Shown in pieces: positions 47,025 to 53,993 of a stretch of DNA of 64,000 bases (position 1 is its first letter; every line of letters begins with the position of its first letter). The translations under genes and the position numbers were made by a program. The notes beneath the pieces were generated by a model that worked only from the letters and a program-made list of their open reading frames with translations, did no database searches and was not told where the DNA came from. Source of the DNA: Paenibacillus thalictri (GTDB taxonomy: Bacteria > Bacillota > Bacilli > Paenibacillales > NBRC-103111). The DNA lies in NCBI RefSeq assembly GCF_004307995.1, contig NZ_SIRE01000011.1, positions 124,001 to 188,000 of the forward strand, given 5' to 3'.

Positions 47025-47166
47025 ATGAGAATGTTTAAGTTTTGAGCGGAGCTCAAGGATTCTGATATTGCAAGAAAGGCTTCCTATAAAGCACGAATGT
47101 ACTTCATCGAAAAGTCTTCGATTAGAAGCCTATCTTATTTATGTTAAAGAAAGGAAGATGCCTTAA

Positions 47167-47655
47167 ATGACCGATATGAACGACGATTTTATAAACATCC
47201 AAAGCAGGATCAAAAAATCCATTCTGCATATTCTCACAAGCGAATCGGATGATGATTCCGAAAAAAAATGGTTAATGGAACGAGTCACCAGTCATCAACT
47301 GAAAAAGATGGCGCCCCAGTTATCTGTTTTAAGCCTTCATACACTGGATGTCATCCATCAAAATGAAGGTATTAAAGGCATAGACATTGCCCACGAGTTG
47401 AATGTGACTAAAGGGGCGATATCTAAAGTCACCCGCAAGCTGCTGGACCATGGCCTAATCCAAAAAGCGCAGCTCCCGACCAATCAGAAAGAAGTATATT
47501 TTTCGGTCACTCCTCTGGGCGCAGAACTGGCGGAATTGCATGATCAATTGCACAAGGAACTGGACAAAAAATCGTTGGAACTGCTTAAAAGCTACGATGT
47601 GCCTTCGCTCGAAATCGTCGCCGGTTTTCTGGAAAAACTGGCGCAATTGCGTTAG
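47167..47655 (+). CDS. MarR-family transcriptional regulator
   Basis: A 162-residue winged-helix regulator. The recognition region is NEGIKGIDIAHELNVTKGAI with SKVTRKLLDHGLIQKAQLPT, then the wing NQKEVYFSVTPLG; helical ends provide dimerisation. It probably represses itself and the divergent nitroreductase through the two palindromes between them. ATG 47167 has AAAGGAAG about 10 nt upstream. The stop lies about 12 nt from the first unit of repeat array 2. The inducing ligand is unknown. Confidence 0.9.
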   Translation: MTDMNDDFINIQSRIKKSILHILTSESDDDSEKKWLMERVTSHQLKKMAPQLSVLSLHTLDVIHQNEGIKGIDIAHELNVTKGAISKVTRKLLDHGLIQKAQLPTNQKEVYFSVTPLGAELAELHDQLHKELDKKSLELLKSYDVPSLEIVAGFLEKLAQLR

Positions 47656-47667
47656 TTAAGCAGTTGC

Positions 47668-48294
47668 GCCGAGCCCAAGGCACATAGTCGCCCCCCGCAT
47701 CATCCCGCCGCAGTAAAGCGCAGTTGCGCCCAAGCCAAGCGCCAGCGGCGGCAAGGCGCAACAATGCGCAGGCCCGAGGCACACAGTCGCTCCCCGCATC
47801 ATCCCGCCGCAGTAGAGCGCAGTTGCGCCAAAGCCGAGCGTCAGCGATGGCAAGGCGCAACAGTGCGCGGGCCGCGGCACACAGTCGCTCTCCGCATCAT
47901 CGCGCCGCAGTAGAGCGCAGTTGCGCCCAAGCCAAGCGCCAGCGCTGGCAAGGCACAACAATGCGCGAGCCCGAGGCACACAGTCGCTCCCCGCATCATC
48001 GCGCCGCAGTAAAGCGCAGTTGCGCCCAAGCTGAGCGCCAGCGATAGCAAGGCGCAACAAAGCGCGGTCCCGAGGCACACAGTCGCTCCCCGCATCATCC
48101 CACCGCAGTAAAGCGCAGTTGCGCCCAAGCCAAGCGCTAGCGATGGCAAGGCGCAACAAAGCGCGGGTCCGAGGCACATAGTCGCCCCCCGCATCTCCCC
48201 GTCGCAGTAAAGCGCAGTTGCGCCCAAGCCAAGCGCCAGCGATGGCAAGGCGCAACAGTGCGCGAGCCCGAGGCACATAGTCGCCCCCCAGCAA
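47668..48294. repeat. Structured tandem repeat array 2 (98-99-nt units, 6 hairpins)
   Basis: Landmark GCATC recurs at 47697, 47796, 47894, 47993, 48092 and 48191. Each unit has a 40-nt hairpin GTTGCGCC - 24 nt - GGCGCAAC (for example 47723-47762 and 48019-48058), flanked by GCGCA / TGCGC-like sequence, then CCGAGGCACA and the GCATCAT(C)(C/G)CGCCGCAGTA(A/G)AGCGC block. In the fourth unit the inner stem changes from GCC/GGC to GCT (48030-48032) / AGC (48046-48048), keeping pairing. No believable protein gene; the rest of the marR-sleB gap holds only the tail and a promoter. Confidence 0.9.
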
Positions 48295-48345
48295 GGCGGG
48301 TCCAGGGCGCAGCGCCTGGAATCCCCCGAGGGGGACTTAGGGGGC
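48295..48345. repeat. Shared structured tail of array 2
   Basis: Starts GGCGGGTCCAGGGCGCAGCG and ends GGGACTTAGGGGGC. CCAGG/CCTGG and CCCCCGAGGGGG can each form a stem. Nearly identical to 35442-35494. Confidence 0.88.
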
Positions 48346-48356
48346 CTTCCCACCCA

Positions 48357-48387
48357 TGCATAAGAGCACGCAACCTTTCTCATAATA
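48357..48387 (+). promoter_or_regulatory. Sigma-G-like promoter of sleB
   Basis: GCATA (48358-48362), 18 nt, CATAATA (48381-48387) fits the forespore sigma-G consensus (GHATR, 18 nt, CATnHTA). sleB is known to be in the sigma-G regulon of B. subtilis, so context agrees. Confidence 0.7.
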
Positions 48388-48435
48388 ACCTTAAATAGGA
48401 TTGTCAACCATGAGCAAGAAAGGTGATAGCGTCCA

Positions 48436-49221
48436 ATGAACAAACGATTGATTATTATCGCGATTTGCCTCTTTACCACTCTGTTTGGCGGGTATCAGCT
48501 GATGACGAGCATGAATACGAAGCAAACGTTCAGCTCTGCGGAAATCCGTTACGGCGGAAACGGCAAGGATGTGTACGAGCTGCAGGGGAGGTTGAAATTC
48601 CTTGGGTTTTACACGGGCAATGTGGATGGGGATTTTGGCTATAACACGTTGAAATCTGTGAAGTGGTTTCAATCGGAGTTTGGCCTGAATGTGGACGGCG
48701 TCGCCGGTTCCAAAACGAAGCTGAAGTTGTGGGAAGCGACAAAAGACTGGAAGCCGACCGCTTCCGACCTGCCGCCCAGCACAGCGGGGGGAGGCGCGAC
48801 AGCAGGCACCGGCGGCGGCACCGCTGCCGATCCGAGCAACACAACCCCGGTAAATCAGCTCGGGTTGTCGGAACAGGATTTGAACCTGATGGCCAACGCC
48901 GTATACGGCGAATCCCGTGGCGAGCCTTATATCGGACAAGTAGCCGTGGCGGCGGTTATTTTGAACCGGGTGCAGTCGCCAAGCTTTCCTAATACCGTAG
49001 CGGGCGTTATTTTTCAGCCGGGGGCATTTACGGCGGTAGCCGACGGCCAGATTTGGCTGACGCCAAACGAAACTGCCAAAAAAGCGGTAAAAGACGCTTT
49101 AGGGGGTTATGATCCATCCGGCGAAGCATTGTATTATTTCAACCCGGAGACGGCTACTTCCAAGTGGATTTGGTCAAGACCGCAAATTAAGCAAATCGGC
49201 AAGCACATTTTTTGCAGTTAA
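48436..49221 (+). CDS. sleB: Spore cortex-lytic enzyme SleB
   Basis: A 261-residue exported lytic transglycosylase that degrades spore cortex during germination. Signal peptide (LIIIAICLFTTLFGG), a peptidoglycan-binding domain (YGGNGKDVYELQGRLKFLGF), a Gly/Ala/Thr/Pro linker, and the C-terminal hydrolase domain with the catalytic glutamate in NAVYGESRGEPYIGQVAVAA and the ending WIWSRPQIKQIGKHIFC. ATG 48436 has AAAGGTGAT about 9 nt upstream. The usual partner ypeB does not follow here. In B. subtilis, sleB is elsewhere in the genome. Confidence 0.93.
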   Translation: MNKRLIIIAICLFTTLFGGYQLMTSMNTKQTFSSAEIRYGGNGKDVYELQGRLKFLGFYTGNVDGDFGYNTLKSVKWFQSEFGLNVDGVAGSKTKLKLWEATKDWKPTASDLPPSTAGGGATAGTGGGTAADPSNTTPVNQLGLSEQDLNLMANAVYGESRGEPYIGQVAVAAVILNRVQSPSFPNTVAGVIFQPGAFTAVADGQIWLTPNETAKKAVKDALGGYDPSGEALYYFNPETATSKWIWSRPQIKQIGKHIFCS

Positions 49222-49234
49222 ACATCATAAAAAA

Positions 49235-49272
49235 AGAAGGAGTAACCCTCAGCGGTTGCTTCTTCTGTTTTG
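49235..49272 (+). terminator. Terminator after sleB
   Basis: AGAAGGAGTAACC pairs with GGTTGCTTCTTCT over 13 positions including G-T pairs, then GTTTT. The ymfF ribosome site follows at once. Confidence 0.75.
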
Positions 49273-49283
49273 GGAGGCATATA

Positions 49284-50606
49284 ATGGAATTATCCGTCAA
49301 GGAAGGGAGTCACACTCCATTGAAAACGATTCAATTCGAACGCGGCAACGTGCGCAATATGCGCATTCATGTTCTGCCGACAGATCAGTTTAAAACGTAC
49401 GCCATTTCCGTTTATACCGGGTTGCTTTTGGCCGAAGATACCGTTACGCCGACCGCATTAGTTCCATTTGTGCTTAGGCGGGGCACGAAAAGTTATCCTG
49501 AGACGAAGCAATTCAGGGAACGGCTGGATGAATTGTACGGCGCGGGCTTAGGATTCGATATTTATAAACGCGGCGATTATCAAATCGTACAGTTTCGCAT
49601 GGACATCATCGAGGACCGGTTCGTATCAAGCAGCGAACCGCTGCTGCGGCAGGGACTGCAATTTTTGGGAGAGACGCTGACAGAACCCGCTCAGGAGAAC
49701 GGCAGCTTCCGCAACAAATATGTCGAATCGGAAAAGACATCGCTGCAAAAAAGACTTGAAGCGATCATCAACGATAAAATCCGTTACGCGGCGGAACGCT
49801 GTTTGGAGGAAATGTGCAGCAACGAACCTTACCGGCTTCACCCGCTCGGTAAATTGGACGCTCTTGCAGCCATCAGTCCGGAAAGTTTATTTGAACAGTA
49901 TCAAACCTGGTTACGCAATGCTCCGATCGATATCTATGTCGTTGGCAATACGACCCTTCAAGAAGTGAAGGAGCTCGTAGAACAATATTTTCCTATCGAT
50001 CGTCCGCAATCTTCCGCTTATTCCAAAAAAACGGCCAATCCTCAGGTCGGCGAAGTAAAAGAGATCGTCGAGCGGCTTGATGTCAAGCAGGGCAAGCTGA
50101 ACATGGGATTGCGCACCTACATAACCTACGCTGACGAGCAGTACCCGACGGCATTGATGTACAACGGCATTTTTGGCGGATATCCCCATGCGAAGCTGTT
50201 TACGAACGTTCGCGAGAAAGCAAGTTTGGCTTATTACGCCTCCTCGCGCCTGGATGGGCACAAAGGGATTTTGACCGTTCAATCCGGTATCGAAATCGAA
50301 AATTACGAAAAAGCGGTGAAGATCATCCGTGAGCAATTGGAGTCGATGCGCAGCGGCCAGATTACCGAGACCGAACTGCACCAGACAAGGGCGATGATCT
50401 CCAATCAGCTGCAGGAGAGCCAGGATTCCGCGTTTGAAATGATCGGCTTTGACTTTAACAATGTGTTATCGGGGGCGCAGCGAACCGTTCCTTCGCTTAT
50501 CGAGGCGGTCAACGCCGCAACCGTCGCCGATATCCAGCGTGTGGCGGAGCAGGTTAAACTGGACACGATCTACTTCTTGCGCGATCAGAAGGGAGGAATT
50601 TCATAA
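49284..50606 (+). CDS. ymfF: M16 peptidase-like protein YmfF (non-catalytic subunit)
   Basis: A 440-residue insulinase-fold protein. At the place where active members have HxxEH it reads VPFVLRRGTKSYPETKQFRE, so the zinc site is absent; it does keep the later substrate-gripping region (GIFGGYPHAKLFTNVREKAS with LAYYASSRLD). It is coupled to ymfH by a 1-nt overlap; together they resemble an inactive/active M16 heterodimer as in mitochondrial processing peptidase. ATG 49284 has GGGAGG (49272-49277); earlier in-frame ATGs precede that site. Confidence 0.9.
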   Translation: MELSVKEGSHTPLKTIQFERGNVRNMRIHVLPTDQFKTYAISVYTGLLLAEDTVTPTALVPFVLRRGTKSYPETKQFRERLDELYGAGLGFDIYKRGDYQIVQFRMDIIEDRFVSSSEPLLRQGLQFLGETLTEPAQENGSFRNKYVESEKTSLQKRLEAIINDKIRYAAERCLEEMCSNEPYRLHPLGKLDALAAISPESLFEQYQTWLRNAPIDIYVVGNTTLQEVKELVEQYFPIDRPQSSAYSKKTANPQVGEVKEIVERLDVKQGKLNMGLRTYITYADEQYPTALMYNGIFGGYPHAKLFTNVREKASLAYYASSRLDGHKGILTVQSGIEIENYEKAVKIIREQLESMRSGQITETELHQTRAMISNQLQESQDSAFEMIGFDFNNVLSGAQRTVPSLIEAVNAATVADIQRVAEQVKLDTIYFLRDQKGGIS

Positions 50607-51901
50607 TGCAGGCCATACCGTATCCGCAAGTTGATGAAACCATCTATTATGAACAGCTGCCGAACGGGCTTAAGGTATATGTGCTGCCCAAGGAAGGCTT
50701 TCAGAAAACATACGCCACATTTTCCACCAAATACGGCTCGGTAGACAATCATTTTGCCGTCGAGGGCAGTCCGGATATCCGTGTGCCTGACGGGATCGCC
50801 CATTTTCTGGAGCACAAAATGTTCGAGGAACCGACAGGAGATATTTTTGCCACCTTTGCCTCGCAAGGGGCGTCCGCCAATGCGTTTACGAGCTTTGACC
50901 GCACCACTTATTTGTTCTCGGCAACGGAATCGATTTTGGACAATTTGAAGACGCTGATCAACTTCGTGCAGAACCCTTACTTTACCGACGAAAATGTCGA
51001 GAAGGAGAAGGGCATTATCGGTCAAGAAATCAAGATGTATCAGGACAATCCCGACTGGCGTTCGTATTATGGCTTGATCGAAGCGATGTATTCGGTGCAT
51101 CCGGTGCACATCGATATTGCGGGAACCGTGGAGTCGATCGCGGAAATAACGAAAGATACGCTGTACGATTGCTACCATACGTTTTACCATCCGAGCAATA
51201 TGAGCTTATTTATAGTCGGTGGCGTCGATCCGGAGCAAATCTTCCAGCTTGTTCGCGACAATCAGGCGGCTAAAAACTATAGTTCCCAAGGGCGGATTGA
51301 GCGTTACTTCGATCCGGAGCCGACCGTCGTAAACGAACAGCGGAAAATAACGATCCTGCCGGTCTCGCTGCCCAAATGCTTATTCGGCTGCAAGGAACCG
51401 GAACACGGCTTAACCGGGAAAAACTTGCTGAAACGGGAACTGTCGACCAAACTGATGATGGATATTTTGCTTGGTTCCAGTTCGTCGTTATACCAGGCTT
51501 TGTACGACGATAATTTGATCTCGGACAGTTTTGGCCATGAATATAATCTCAGCGGGCAATACGCCTTCTCCGTCATCGGCGGGGATACGAAGGATCCGAA
51601 CCAGCTGATTGCGCGTATCCGCACCGCTATAGATCAGGCTAAGCAAAGCGGCATTTCGTCCAAAGATTTTGAACGCAGCCGCCGCAAAAAGATCGGAAGT
51701 TTCATGCGCCAGCTGAATTCCCCTGAAGCGATCGCAAATGAATTCACCAAATACCAGTTTAAGGGCATCGAGTTGTTCGATATTTTACCGGTTTATGAGC
51801 AGATGACGCTGGAAGACGTCAACAAGCGGCTGCAAGAGCACTTTGACTGGGGCAATATGGCCGTATCGATTGTCAAAAGCGAAGGGCATGTCATCCAGTA
51901 A
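50606..51901 (+). CDS. ymfH: M16 zinc peptidase YmfH (catalytic partner)
   Basis: A 431-residue M16 peptidase with intact zinc motif H66-F-L-E69-H70 (GIAHFLEHKMFEEPTGD) and the distal glutamate in EKGIIGQEIKMYQDNPDWR. In B. subtilis ymfF-ymfH lie at the same locus; their substrate is not established. ATG 50606 overlaps the ymfF stop and has GGGAGGA upstream. The 3' end overlaps ymfI by 14 nt. Confidence 0.92.
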   Translation: MQAIPYPQVDETIYYEQLPNGLKVYVLPKEGFQKTYATFSTKYGSVDNHFAVEGSPDIRVPDGIAHFLEHKMFEEPTGDIFATFASQGASANAFTSFDRTTYLFSATESILDNLKTLINFVQNPYFTDENVEKEKGIIGQEIKMYQDNPDWRSYYGLIEAMYSVHPVHIDIAGTVESIAEITKDTLYDCYHTFYHPSNMSLFIVGGVDPEQIFQLVRDNQAAKNYSSQGRIERYFDPEPTVVNEQRKITILPVSLPKCLFGCKEPEHGLTGKNLLKRELSTKLMMDILLGSSSSLYQALYDDNLISDSFGHEYNLSGQYAFSVIGGDTKDPNQLIARIRTAIDQAKQSGISSKDFERSRRKKIGSFMRQLNSPEAIANEFTKYQFKGIELFDILPVYEQMTLEDVNKRLQEHFDWGNMAVSIVKSEGHVIQ

Positions 51902-52643
51902 ACCTTTTAAAGAGCAAACTGTGCTGATCACAGGGGGAAGCCGCGGCATTGGCGCGGCTATCGCACAGCGTTTTGCTTCGGCTCAAATGAATGTGGTCAT
52001 CCATTATTTGCAATCTCATGAAGCGGCCAACGCTGTGGCGAGACAATGCATCGGTTCAGGCGCTAATGTGCTCACCGTGACGGCCGATCTGCGTTCCAAG
52101 GAACAGATCGAGCGGATGCGGGAGAAACTGGAGCATCACGGCATGGTTCCGGACATTATCGTCAACAACGCCGGCATTTCCCATTATGGGCTGCTGTCCG
52201 ACGCAAGCGAAGAAGATTGGAATATGGTGATGGATATCAATCTGAAAGGCACGTTTCTTGTGACACAGCAGTTTTTGCCGAATCTCATCTCGCAAAAATA
52301 CGGCCGCATCATCAATGTATCGTCGATTTGGGGGTTGTCAGGCGCTTCTTGCGAAGTGCTTTATTCCACGGCCAAAGGCGGCATCAATGCGTTCACTAAA
52401 GCTTTGGCCAAAGAACTGGCTCCGTCGCATGTTACGGTTAATGCGGTTGCGCCCGGCGCCGTGGACACGATGATGCTGTCGGGATTCAGCGACGATGAGA
52501 AAACGGCGATGCAGCAGGACATTCCGGCAGGGAGGTTTGGCTCGCCTGACGAAATCGCTTCGCTTGTGTATTTTTTGGCGCTGCCGGAATCAGGTTATAT
52601 TACCGGACAAATCATAAGCCCGAACGGCGGCTGGCATACGTAA
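51888..52643 (+). CDS. ymfI: Short-chain dehydrogenase/reductase YmfI (FabG-like)
   Basis: A 251-residue SDR. NAD(P)-binding VLITGGSRGIGAAIAQRF, VNNAGISHYG, the catalytic serine in INVSSIWGLSGAS and YSTAKGG (Tyr-x3-Lys) are all present. It resembles 3-oxoacyl-ACP reductases but sits outside a fatty acid operon, so its substrate is unknown. ATG 51888 lies inside ymfH with only a very close GAAGGG, so translation probably relies on coupling. Confidence 0.88.
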   Translation: MSSSKPFKEQTVLITGGSRGIGAAIAQRFASAQMNVVIHYLQSHEAANAVARQCIGSGANVLTVTADLRSKEQIERMREKLEHHGMVPDIIVNNAGISHYGLLSDASEEDWNMVMDINLKGTFLVTQQFLPNLISQKYGRIINVSSIWGLSGASCEVLYSTAKGGINAFTKALAKELAPSHVTVNAVAPGAVDTMMLSGFSDDEKTAMQQDIPAGRFGSPDEIASLVYFLALPESGYITGQIISPNGGWHT

Positions 52644-52680
52644 CGTTGAATATTTTGTCCCCTCCAAGAGAACATTAGCT

Positions 52681-52700
52681 ATTGTCATCGTAATGACAAT
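52681..52700 (+). promoter_or_regulatory. Inverted repeat just before the ymfJ ribosome site
   Basis: ATTGTCAT-CGTA-ATGACAAT, perfect 8-bp arms, 7 nt upstream of GAGGAGG. CCCCTCC at about 52659 could pair with that ribosome site. Could be an operator or an RNA hairpin. Confidence 0.5.
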
Positions 52701-52722
52701 TCCTTTTGAGGAGGCAACCGAC

Positions 52723-52977
52723 ATGGCTACTGTGTTGAAAACATTTGATCGTTGGAAGGAATTTTTGGGAGAACGTGTGGTTCAAGCCGAAAAAGTCGGC
52801 ATGACGGAAGAGACGATCTCCAAGCTCGCTTTTCAAATTGGGGAATTTTTGGCGGACAAGGTCGATCCGGAGAACAAAGAGGAACGCGTGCTCAAGGAAT
52901 TGTGGGACGCCAGTGATGAGCAGGAACGCAAAACATTGGCTGCAGTTATGGTGAAAGTTGCGAAACATAACGCATAA
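52723..52977 (+). CDS. ymfJ: DUF3243 protein YmfJ
   Basis: An 84-residue, all-helical DUF3243 protein (FDRWKEFLGERVVQAEKVGM; GEFLADKVDPENKEERVLKE), same length and place as ymfJ of B. subtilis; function unknown. ATG 52723 has GAGGAGG (52708-52714) 8 nt upstream; ATG 52693 lies before that site within the inverted repeat. Confidence 0.88.
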   Translation: MATVLKTFDRWKEFLGERVVQAEKVGMTEETISKLAFQIGEFLADKVDPENKEERVLKELWDASDEQERKTLAAVMVKVAKHNA

Positions 52978-52985
52978 CAAGGGAG

Positions 52986-53007
52986 AGCCTCCGCAGGGAG
53001 GCTTTTC
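52986..53007 (+). terminator. Terminator after ymfJ
   Basis: AGCCTCC / GGAGGCT stem with a 4-nt loop, followed by TTTCT. Short U tract. Confidence 0.72.
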
Positions 53008-53018
53008 TCCGCTTTTCA

Positions 53019-53027
53019 TGATATACT
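53019..53027 (+). promoter_or_regulatory. Extended -10 promoter of the lipoprotein gene
   Basis: TGATATACT (53019-53027) with no strong -35; about 50 nt before the gene. Confidence 0.5.
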
Positions 53028-53078
53028 AAGGCAGAGCATGCAAGCAGCTGTATCATCAGAGGGGAATGAAATGTTTTC

Positions 53079-53912
53079 ATGAAGGCAAAGGCTATCTTGC
53101 CCGCACTTGCCATTATACTTTTATTGTGTTCATGCGGGAAAAATATTCCGACGATTACGGCGGATCAGCTTAAATCGAAACATGCTGTGCTGATGGTCAC
53201 TTCGGCCGAATTGTCCGACAGCGGTAAGGCGGCGGTTCAGAAAGCCCTTGCCAACTGGCGTCAAACCCAGAACATTTCTTATGAGTGGGTAAGCGGCGCT
53301 TCCGAGCTTAACGACGATATCGTCGGCAACATTGAATCCGTCCCTTACGATTATGTGCTTCTGGTCGGCAGTTCATTGTCTCAGCAGGCGCTGACCGTTT
53401 CGGCTCAATATCCGGATAAAAAGTGGATGTTGTTTGACGACGACATGGCAAGGCAGCCTGCGGCTGCGAGCAACGCCAATGTAATGTACAAACGGACGGA
53501 TCCGAATCTGCTCCAAAACGACTGGAACGATTGGGTGCAAACGCAGCTGCAGCAAGGGATCAGCATGGAATGGGTGACTCAAACGGCGAAGCCGGTTCCA
53601 TCCAACTGGGCGCCTTCCGAAGAAGCCGATCACATCGTGTATACGGACAGCGCGGCGACATGGTTCAGCCAGCTTCAATTCCAGGCCAAACAGCATGGCT
53701 CGGGATGGATCGTTTTGTACGGCAAAGTCGACAACAACGCGCTTCAGCGCATCAAAACACTTGGCATACAGGTAACCAATATGTCCGAAGGCAAGGTGGA
53801 GATGAACTGGGATGACATTTTAAGCGGAGCCTTGGATATGATTGCAAGCAGCAAATGGAACCCGGGAATACAACAATACACGGGCAGTGAAGCCGTATTT
53901 AGCAGGAAATGA
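53079..53912 (+). CDS. Lipoprotein with BMP/Med-like periplasmic-binding fold
   Basis: A 277-residue secreted lipoprotein. The signal peptide ends in the lipobox LCSC (cysteine near residue 19, LLLCSCGKNIPT). The mature part alternates beta strands and helices like substrate-binding proteins: HAVLMVTSAELSDSGKAAVQ, YDYVLLVGSSLSQQALTVSA and KKWMLFDDD resemble the BMP/Med family, but similarity is weak and based on pattern only. No transporter genes adjoin. ATG 53079 has AGAGGGG at a long 13-nt spacing. B. subtilis has no such gene at this spot. Confidence 0.7.
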   Translation: MKAKAILPALAIILLLCSCGKNIPTITADQLKSKHAVLMVTSAELSDSGKAAVQKALANWRQTQNISYEWVSGASELNDDIVGNIESVPYDYVLLVGSSLSQQALTVSAQYPDKKWMLFDDDMARQPAAASNANVMYKRTDPNLLQNDWNDWVQTQLQQGISMEWVTQTAKPVPSNWAPSEEADHIVYTDSAATWFSQLQFQAKQHGSGWIVLYGKVDNNALQRIKTLGIQVTNMSEGKVEMNWDDILSGALDMIASSKWNPGIQQYTGSEAVFSRK

Positions 53913-53993
53913 TTTTTACGGAATTACAGCAGGATTTTGACGAATATTGTAGAATATTTTTGTAGAATGTCACAAAGATGAGGTGCGCTTATA

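Noticed and set aside
47668..48294. Integron attC-like cassette sites
   Set aside because: The hairpins are palindromic, but the conserved integrase boxes are absent, no gene cassettes lie between copies, and no integrase gene is present.
34877..48345. CRISPR arrays
   Set aside because: Units are contiguous and similar along their whole length; there are no unique spacers of constant size and no cas genes.
47656..48479. Long reverse-strand reading frames over array 2 encoding 33-residue Cys/Arg-rich repeats
   Set aside because: The 99-nt unit is a multiple of three and lacks stops in several frames at once, so long frames open automatically. There is no ribosome site, indels of 1 nt between units break frames, and conservation follows RNA pairing rather than codons.
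53925..53993. Sigma-A promoter upstream of ymfK starting at TTGACG 53937
   Set aside because: No -10 box at an acceptable distance; the repeated TGTAGAAT is too A+T-rich and imprecise to call.
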